In this document: piece by piece, positions 16,640 to 21,484 of the stretch | How the letters are laid out: each line of letters begins with the position of its first letter | Numbering within the stretch: position 1 is the stretch's first letter | Assembly (NCBI GenBank): GCA_045656625.1 | Contig: JAZORL010000021.1 | Span: 1 to 21,484, forward strand | Length of the DNA: 21,484 bases | Origin: Scatosoma sp045656625 | GTDB taxonomy: Bacteria > Bacillota > Clostridia > Christensenellales > Borkfalkiaceae | Direction: 5' to 3' | Notes under the pieces: generated by a model | Databases searched by the model: none | Told to the model about the DNA's origin: nothing | The model's input: only the letters and a program-made list of their open reading frames with translations | Position numbers and translations under genes: made by a program

Positions 16640-19600
16640 ATGAAAAAGAGAATTTTATTATTGTTGAGTATGGCGTTCGTGGCGGTGCTAACGATTGGGT
16701 TTGTTTCCTGTAAAACAGACGATAGTATTCCATCTCCTGAAGTAAAAACCGTTAAGCTCCCGGGTGATTTTTCTGCCAAGACGTATACAGGAGAAAGATT
16801 GTATGCCGATGTGACGGAAGAAACGGGATACACGGTCATCAACGAAGGCGGCGTGAGCGCAGGGGAATATCCTGTGGTTTACCGTCTGAATGAAGGCTAT
16901 GTGTGGGAGGATAAAACCACTGCGCCTATTATTAAAAATTTCAGCATCTTAACGGCAGACAACGCATGGATAGAGGCGTGTACAACAGAGGATGCGGTAT
17001 ACGGCGAGAGTGTAAACGTTTCTGCAAAAGCGAAGTTTGGAGAAGTTCAATACGAATGGTATAAAGGGAATGCGAAACTGCCGGCGAGTCCCGTGAACGT
17101 CGGTGAGTATTCTGTGTTTGCGATTGTAGAAGAAACAAACGATTATTTTGGACTGAAAAGCGAAAAGAAAACAGTGAAAATTAAACAGGTGCAGAATGAA
17201 TGGTTGGGTTTGTTTGATGGAGGCGAGACGGAATTTTCTAACGATTATTCTTATCTTGCCAAAGCAAAATTCGGAGAAGTAAGCTTTGTATGGTACGACG
17301 AAGCGGGCGGAGCTCTTGCGGGTAATCCTAAAAAGGAAGGCTCGTATCAAGTTGTTGCAAAAGTGACGGGTACAGAGAATTATGCAGGAATCGAATCAGA
17401 AAAAATTTCCGTCGTACTTGTAAAAGCACAAAACGAATGGACGGATGATTTTTCCGTTGGAGATTCCGAATGGGGCGAAACGTTGAAGATATCTGCGACG
17501 CCAAAAGCTGGGCAAGCGAGATATCGTTATTATAATCACGACGGGGAAGAGCTTACCGCTCCCCCCACGGAAATCGGGGAATATTTCGTCGAGGCGTACG
17601 TAGAAGAAACCGAAAGCTATTCTGCGCTTAAATCTGAAAGAAAAGCGTTTGCAATCAAACAAAAGCAAGTGGATCTGACCTATCGCGATGCGATTGACGT
17701 ACTTCTTAAAGAAAATAAACACTTTGATTTCGACTCCGTAGTGGGAGAAACAATTGGAACGTTAAAAATTGGAGCAGACGGCACAAAATTCAATTATAAC
17801 TCAAACGTTACGTTATCAAAAAACAATGTAAAAGCGGGTGTTTATATTGTATTTTTATACAATGAAAAGGAAAACACGGTATATGCGTTAAACGTGAGAT
17901 TTTTAACGGATAGATTCTCGCAGAACGATTCGGATCGCATGTTTACTGCCATTAACGCCGATCCAAGCGGTTATTATATTCTTGACGGGGATATAGATTT
18001 CTCAAATACGGTATTTTCTCTTTCTGCTTCTTCATACGGGTACAATAATTATTATGAAAAAGGCGTGAAACCAACCAATCTTGCGTCGATTGTCCCTGCT
18101 TTTTCGGGTACGTTCGACGGCTGTGGCTATGCGATTAAAAATTTAAAGTTCAAATCTATTTCTAAGGGGCTTTATAGCACGGCGACGGTGTTTGGTGAAG
18201 TGACGGGAACGATTCAAAACGTATACGTTCAGCTTACCGACGTCACCGAATATAAATGCGACGGTGCTCGTTCCTTGATTTTTGCCGTAGCAGGTGACGG
18301 GAACGTGAATAACGTATTGCTTGATTGGACCATTTCGAAATATAATCTTGGGAATTCAACCGGTTGGTATCCTTGCGGCGGAATTACTTCGATTTTTGTT
18401 GGTGGTGAAATTAAAAATAACGTAGTAATTGTAAGTGTGGTGGATGAGAAGACTCTTGAACGCTATGCCGAAATGTTGGAAGTTAATTGCTCGTTCGGTG
18501 CATTCGTAGGACAAAAAGCGCCGAACACGCCAGACGCGGTGAAAAATAATTATGCTGTTTCCGCATTGACTTTCAATCGAGGAATTGGCGGCACGGCAGA
18601 TCGGACAGGTTGTTTCAAAACGATAGAAGAATTGTTGCAAAACGCCGATTTTTCGGCGGGCAACGGCTGGAATAACCTTTGGAATACGTCGGATGATGCA
18701 CTGAAATTTGGCGATCACAGCTTGGCTATGCTTGAAAACGTATGGCTCAAAAATCTTTCGGCGAATAACATCACCGAAGGTGAAACGTTGGAATATTTTG
18801 CAAAGGCGAAGTTTGGCGAAGTAAAATACGAATGGAAAAACGGTGATGAAATTTTAGAAAGCGCGCCCGATAAAGAAGGGGTTTATACCTTGATTGCGCG
18901 TGTTGAAGAAGGTGATAATTTTGAAGCTCTTGAAGACGAAATTACCGTAACGATTAGAAAGAAAATCGAAAAAATCGCAGGCGAAAAGATTATTGAAGTT
19001 AATGGCTCGTATTATAATTTTGATATTCTAGTGGGCGAGAAAGTGACGCATATCGCAATTACCTCAAAAGAGGAGGATAAAATAGCCTATTCCGAATCTT
19101 TCTGTTTCGATAACAAGTTTACTTTCCGTGGCAACACGCGTTTGTATCTTTATACGGAAAGCGGTGTAAAGTGCGTAGATGCTGTATTTGTAGATAAGGC
19201 GTTTACCCAAGCTGACGTAGCAACGATTTGGGATTCCTTGAACGAAACTCCAAGCGGATACTACGTGCTTGCAGGCAATATTGATTTCTTGGAGTATCCC
19301 ATTGAAAAAAGCGGAACGGGATTTGGTACGCAAGGAGGAGGAAGAAGTAAAACGCCCTCGGTGAATAACTGCGCTGTGTATAGTACTTTTACCGGTACGT
19401 TTGATGGTAGAGGGTTTGGGCTTTATAATCTGCAAATAAAAGCAACGGATATATCATCAAATTACACTGTTGTGAGCGTATTCGGGGTTGTGAAAGGCGA
19501 AATCAAAAATATGTACGTGCAACTCATAGATCAAACGGAGTTTGACGAAACGAGTGGACGGTTTGGAACCGGTGGAAGAAGTTTTTCTTATCGAATCGGC

Positions 19601-20059
19601 GGGTTGAACGGATCGATCAACAATATTTTTCTCGATTGGACGTTGCAACGGTATGATCTCGGTAATTCTACGAATTATTATCCCGCTGGAGGTATTACAA
19701 CCGTACTTGAAACGAAAGACGGTGCAAGAAATAATGTTGTAAAAATGCACGTGATCCACAGTGAAAAACTCGACGAGAAAACAAGTAAAGGGTCGCGTAG
19801 TTCACTTGGCGGTATTGCAGGGCAAGCAAGTTTCGATTGTTCGGCATATCTTGGTACAAATTACGTGATAGGTGACGTATCGTACCTTTCGCTTGTAGGT
19901 GTGCAAACGTGGGGTGAGAAAACAAACACGTTCAAGTCAGCCGTTGCGTTTATTGAAACGGTACAAGAATTGAAGACTGCCGATGGTTGGAGTCAATACT
20001 GGAAGATAGAAAACGGCATTCTAAAATTTGGAGCAAAAACGCTTGAGAGCGAATCGTAA
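16640..20059 (+). CDS. Large surface lipoprotein with Ig-like repeats and two GLUG-like modules
   Basis: This 1139-residue protein has lipobox FVSC (C24). Four related Ig-like repeats lie at about 107-183, 185-262, 263-342 and 700-776, three of them sharing the core KAKFGEVxxxW. Two long modules (about 343-698 and 777-1139) each contain a [YN]FD-x2-VGE start, PSGYY-[IV]-L-x-G-[DN]-IDF, F-[ST]-GTFDG-x-G, VFG-x-V-x-G-x-I-x-N-[VM]-YVQL and LDWT...YDLGNST-like segments, matching GLUG-type beta-helix repeats. Thus an Ig plus GLUG unit of roughly 435 residues is duplicated. GLUG proteins are usually surface adhesins or binding proteins. CGGAGGA precedes the start. No protease or hydrolase motif is seen. 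Confidence 0.8.
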   Translation: MKKRILLLLSMAFVAVLTIGFVSCKTDDSIPSPEVKTVKLPGDFSAKTYTGERLYADVTEETGYTVINEGGVSAGEYPVVYRLNEGYVWEDKTTAPIIKNFSILTADNAWIEACTTEDAVYGESVNVSAKAKFGEVQYEWYKGNAKLPASPVNVGEYSVFAIVEETNDYFGLKSEKKTVKIKQVQNEWLGLFDGGETEFSNDYSYLAKAKFGEVSFVWYDEAGGALAGNPKKEGSYQVVAKVTGTENYAGIESEKISVVLVKAQNEWTDDFSVGDSEWGETLKISATPKAGQARYRYYNHDGEELTAPPTEIGEYFVEAYVEETESYSALKSERKAFAIKQKQVDLTYRDAIDVLLKENKHFDFDSVVGETIGTLKIGADGTKFNYNSNVTLSKNNVKAGVYIVFLYNEKENTVYALNVRFLTDRFSQNDSDRMFTAINADPSGYYILDGDIDFSNTVFSLSASSYGYNNYYEKGVKPTNLASIVPAFSGTFDGCGYAIKNLKFKSISKGLYSTATVFGEVTGTIQNVYVQLTDVTEYKCDGARSLIFAVAGDGNVNNVLLDWTISKYNLGNSTGWYPCGGITSIFVGGEIKNNVVIVSVVDEKTLERYAEMLEVNCSFGAFVGQKAPNTPDAVKNNYAVSALTFNRGIGGTADRTGCFKTIEELLQNADFSAGNGWNNLWNTSDDALKFGDHSLAMLENVWLKNLSANNITEGETLEYFAKAKFGEVKYEWKNGDEILESAPDKEGVYTLIARVEEGDNFEALEDEITVTIRKKIEKIAGEKIIEVNGSYYNFDILVGEKVTHIAITSKEEDKIAYSESFCFDNKFTFRGNTRLYLYTESGVKCVDAVFVDKAFTQADVATIWDSLNETPSGYYVLAGNIDFLEYPIEKSGTGFGTQGGGRSKTPSVNNCAVYSTFTGTFDGRGFGLYNLQIKATDISSNYTVVSVFGVVKGEIKNMYVQLIDQTEFDETSGRFGTGGRSFSYRIGGLNGSINNIFLDWTLQRYDLGNSTNYYPAGGITTVLETKDGARNNVVKMHVIHSEKLDEKTSKGSRSSLGGIAGQASFDCSAYLGTNYVIGDVSYLSLVGVQTWGEKTNTFKSAVAFIETVQELKTADGWSQYWKIENGILKFGAKTLESES
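17024..18835 (+). repeat. Repeated 36-base coding units within the lipoprotein gene
   Basis: The segment coding AKAKFGEVQYEW (17024-17059) recurs as AKAKFGEVKYEW at 18800-18835 with 32 of 36 bases identical, and in a more diverged form as AKAKFGEVSFVW at 17258-17293. DNA-level identity across 1.8 kb indicates fairly recent duplication or gene conversion of the Ig modules. Confidence 0.75.
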
Positions 20060-20110
20060 AGTGGTTGACGAGCTAAAAAGCAGGATAAAATTAGGAGATA
20101 AAAATATAAA

Positions 20111-20159
20111 AGACTCGTTAAATCGCCAATGAGTCTGTTATATAAATAAAAAATAACAG
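20111..20159 (+). promoter_or_regulatory. Two overlapping leader hairpins before the small gene
   Basis: AGACTCGTT (20111-20119) pairs with AATGAGTCT (20128-20136) as a 9-bp stem with one G-T pair. CTGTTAT (20135-20141) pairs perfectly with ATAACAG (20153-20159), whose last bases belong to the ribosome site AGGAGG (20158-20163). The two stems share bases 20135-20136, so they compete. The first could be a weak terminator without a clean T-run, or the pair could tune translation of the next gene. Function is inferred. Confidence 0.35.
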
Positions 20160-20170
20160 GAGGATTTATC

Positions 20171-20320
20171 ATGAAACAAAGTTACACAAGGCCCGAATTG
20201 AACGTGTTATGCATAGTGGATACGGATTTAATCCGAACTTCGGCTGAAGTCGACACTCTGGCAGAACATGACAATCTCGGGGCATGGAAAAACAGTTGGA
20301 ATACGGAGGTGACACAATGA
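20171..20320 (+). CDS. Small 49-residue protein with Yx2Px3V...DxIRTS motif
   Basis: ATG 20171 has a consensus AGGAGG (20158-20163) at 7-base spacing. The product starts MKQSYTRPELNVLCIVDTDL, continues IRTSAEVDTLAEHDNLGAWK and ends NSWNTEVTQ. Short proteins with an N-terminal 'Y-x2-P-x3-V' and a 'D-[LV]-I-x-TS' segment are, from memory, common and uncharacterised in gut Clostridia. There is no signal peptide. Its stop overlaps the next gene's start (ATGA 20317-20320), so the two are translationally coupled. It could be a coupling leader, a partner of the secreted protein, or a peptide precursor; none is proven. Confidence 0.7.
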   Translation: MKQSYTRPELNVLCIVDTDLIRTSAEVDTLAEHDNLGAWKNSWNTEVTQ

Positions 20321-21084
20321 AACGTAATACAAAGAATTTATTAACGTTGAGCGTAGCATTCCTTGCTGCAGGTTTGTTTTATACTGGGTATATAGGAGCA
20401 GACGTAGATGCGACCGCTGACACACTTCAAAACGTTACGTATACCGTAGGTGGAGAAATTGAGTCGTTTCAATTAAACCAAAAGGCTTCGATTAGAAAGG
20501 TCAACCCCACGGGTATTCGTTTTACTACGAGTATTGGTGAAACGGATAAAAAGGCGGACGCAACGTTCGGCACGTTGGTAATCCCCAAAGCAGTTTTGGG
20601 AAATGCTGACTTGACGATTGAAAATGCGAAGGCAACGAACATCGTTACGGAAAAATGGACGGACGAAACGAAAATCGCCTATTATAGTGTACTTACCGAA
20701 ATTCCCGAGACGTATTATAATACCGCTCTTGTTGCGCGTAGCTATATGCTCGACGGGGATACCGTGTACTACACGAATACTACGGAGCGGAGTCTTGGCT
20801 ACGTTGCAGTATTGGCTCTTGAAACCGGTGATAATAGCCAGTTGCTTGACACCATTGCTGCAAAAACGGAAAAAACGCTTACTTTAAATGCAGAGACGTT
20901 AACTTTGAATTCCGATAACACAACTGCCACGCTTGAAGCTACGGCAATGATAGGTGGCATTGCGTACGAGCCTACCGAATATACTTGGGTTAGTTCTGAC
21001 GCAGACGTAGTGAGCGTAGAAAACGGCGAATTGACGGCTTTGAAAGAAGGTAAGGCTACGATTACTGTGAAATGTATGAGGTGA
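20317..21084 (+). CDS. Secreted protein with BIG2-type Ig domain, 3' end probably truncated
   Basis: I choose ATG 20317 (255 residues), which has GGAGGTGAC upstream and directly begins a signal peptide (MKRNTKNLLTLSVAFLAAGL); an upstream in-frame ATG at 20284 would add 11 polar residues. No lipobox is present. Residues about 45-170 form an unrecognised domain with PTGIRFTTSI, FGTLVIPKAVLG, TEIPETYYNTALVARSYML and ERSLGYVA. Residues about 190-253 are a BIG2-like Ig domain (TWVSSDADVVSVENGELTAL, KEGKATITVKC). The frame stops at TGA 21082-21084, in the middle of where the last BIG2 strand should be. The sequence beyond about 21,075 belongs to another gene, so the native protein was probably longer. 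Confidence 0.75.
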   Translation: MKRNTKNLLTLSVAFLAAGLFYTGYIGADVDATADTLQNVTYTVGGEIESFQLNQKASIRKVNPTGIRFTTSIGETDKKADATFGTLVIPKAVLGNADLTIENAKATNIVTEKWTDETKIAYYSVLTEIPETYYNTALVARSYMLDGDTVYYTNTTERSLGYVAVLALETGDNSQLLDTIAAKTEKTLTLNAETLTLNSDNTTATLEATAMIGGIAYEPTEYTWVSSDADVVSVENGELTALKEGKATITVKCMR

Positions 21085-21484
21085 AGAAAGCTCCATTCGC
21101 CGATCTGCTCCTCATAAAAGGGGCAAGGACCGTCTCCAAAGACGTGCACATAGCCATTTTCCTCAAACACGTGGTAGGGAATATTCAAATATGTGCCGTA
21201 ATCGGATGGGTGCCTTTCATATAGATCGAAGGACTCCAAGAACAGGGAGGTGAGGCTGTAAACGGCGGGCCCCTCGATTTTAATGGCGGTGTCCTTCCAA
21301 TGCTTCAGCGGATGTGTTTTGTTGATATATTCGTCACCGATGTTGATGCCGCCTGTGTAGCCGACGCGGCCGTCGATGACGGTGATCTTGCGATGGTCAC
21401 GGTTATTGTGAATGCCCGATAGCACGGGGCGGATAGGGTTGAATTTTACGCACCGTATCCCCTCGCTCTGCAGCTTTTTGAAGT
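21085..21484 (-). CDS. Cardiolipin synthase/phospholipase D family fragment (both ends missing)
   Basis: On the minus strand the frame is open from the window edge: FKKLQSEGIRCVKFNPIRPV, then SGIHNNRDHRKITVIDGRVG with the HKD motif H-R-K-x4-D and the following GYTGGIN. It continues through HWKDTAIKIEGPAVYSLTSL and GPCPFYEEQIGE. This matches the first phosphatidyltransferase half of bacterial cardiolipin synthases, which join two phosphatidylglycerols at the membrane. Conserved sequence ends near 21,096, where the second half should follow; the frame then runs by chance antisense to the BIG2 gene. The start and the N-terminal membrane helices lie beyond the window. The DNA is somewhat GC-richer than its surroundings. 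Confidence 0.8.

Noticed and set aside
11543..16842. Several long minus-strand open frames under the lipoprotein genes
   Set aside because: They lack ribosome sites and motifs and lie opposite strongly coding plus-strand genes; treated as shadows.
20065..20091. Possible promoter TTGACG ... TAAAAT before the small gene
   Set aside because: The 15-base spacer is too short for a confident sigma-A promoter and no other support is visible.
20799..21084. Extension of the cardiolipin-synthase frame antisense to the BIG2 gene
   Set aside because: Residues past the conserved EEQIGE segment do not look like the family and mirror a well-supported plus-strand coding region; the open frame continues by chance.
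1..21484. CRISPR array, insertion sequence or riboswitch
   Set aside because: No regularly spaced direct repeats, no transposase motif and no recognisable aptamer consensus were seen on either strand.

Overview
The window looks like AT-rich Bacillota DNA, probably an uncultured gut-type Clostridia. The reasons are strong AGGAGG-type ribosome sites, sigma-A-like promoters (TTGACA or TTTACA with TATAAT), four lipoproteins with Gram-positive style signal peptides, and an LplB/YtcP-type sugar ABC importer with no ATPase of its own. Taxonomy is inference; no rRNA or marker gene is present.

Layout. (1) Positions 1-900 are a decayed accessory end: the tail of an unidentified protein, a serine-recombinase-like start (MNAVIYAR) running straight into the tail of a type I restriction specificity subunit (HsdS-like), then non-coding DNA with one good terminator. 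(2) An AraC-family regulator (904-1725, minus) is divergent from the main locus. (3) A first operon (1880-5525) encodes a TIM-barrel sugar isomerase-like protein, a NagB-type deaminase, a NagA-type deacetylase and a Gfo/Idh/MocA oxidoreductase; the first three overlap by ATGA. (4) A second operon starts from its own promoter near 5590-5618. It encodes two more Gfo/Idh/MocA proteins, a solute-binding lipoprotein, two permeases and three large surface lipoproteins: an Ig/jelly-roll-like protein, a DUF4838 protein and an Ig plus GLUG-like protein with a large internal duplication. (5) A 49-codon small gene is coupled to a secreted Ig-like (BIG2) protein that ends abruptly near 21,080, where a cardiolipin-synthase-like gene begins on the other strand. 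This is either a recombination junction or an assembly chimera.

Working model (inference). The surface lipoproteins bind and perhaps cut an amino-sugar-containing glycan. The ABC importer takes up the released sugar using a shared ATPase encoded elsewhere. Three NAD(P)-dependent Gfo/Idh/MocA enzymes and the TIM-barrel protein oxidise, rearrange or cleave it. NagA and NagB-type enzymes then feed amino-sugar phosphates into glycolysis. The two operon promoters share a 40-bp upstream region (29 of 40 identical at the same distance from the -35), and one copy overlaps the -35 of the araC gene. This points to a single AraC regulon with autoregulation and is the most concrete new signal here. No canonical glycoside hydrolase, sugar kinase or transporter ATPase is in the window, so the substrate is unknown.
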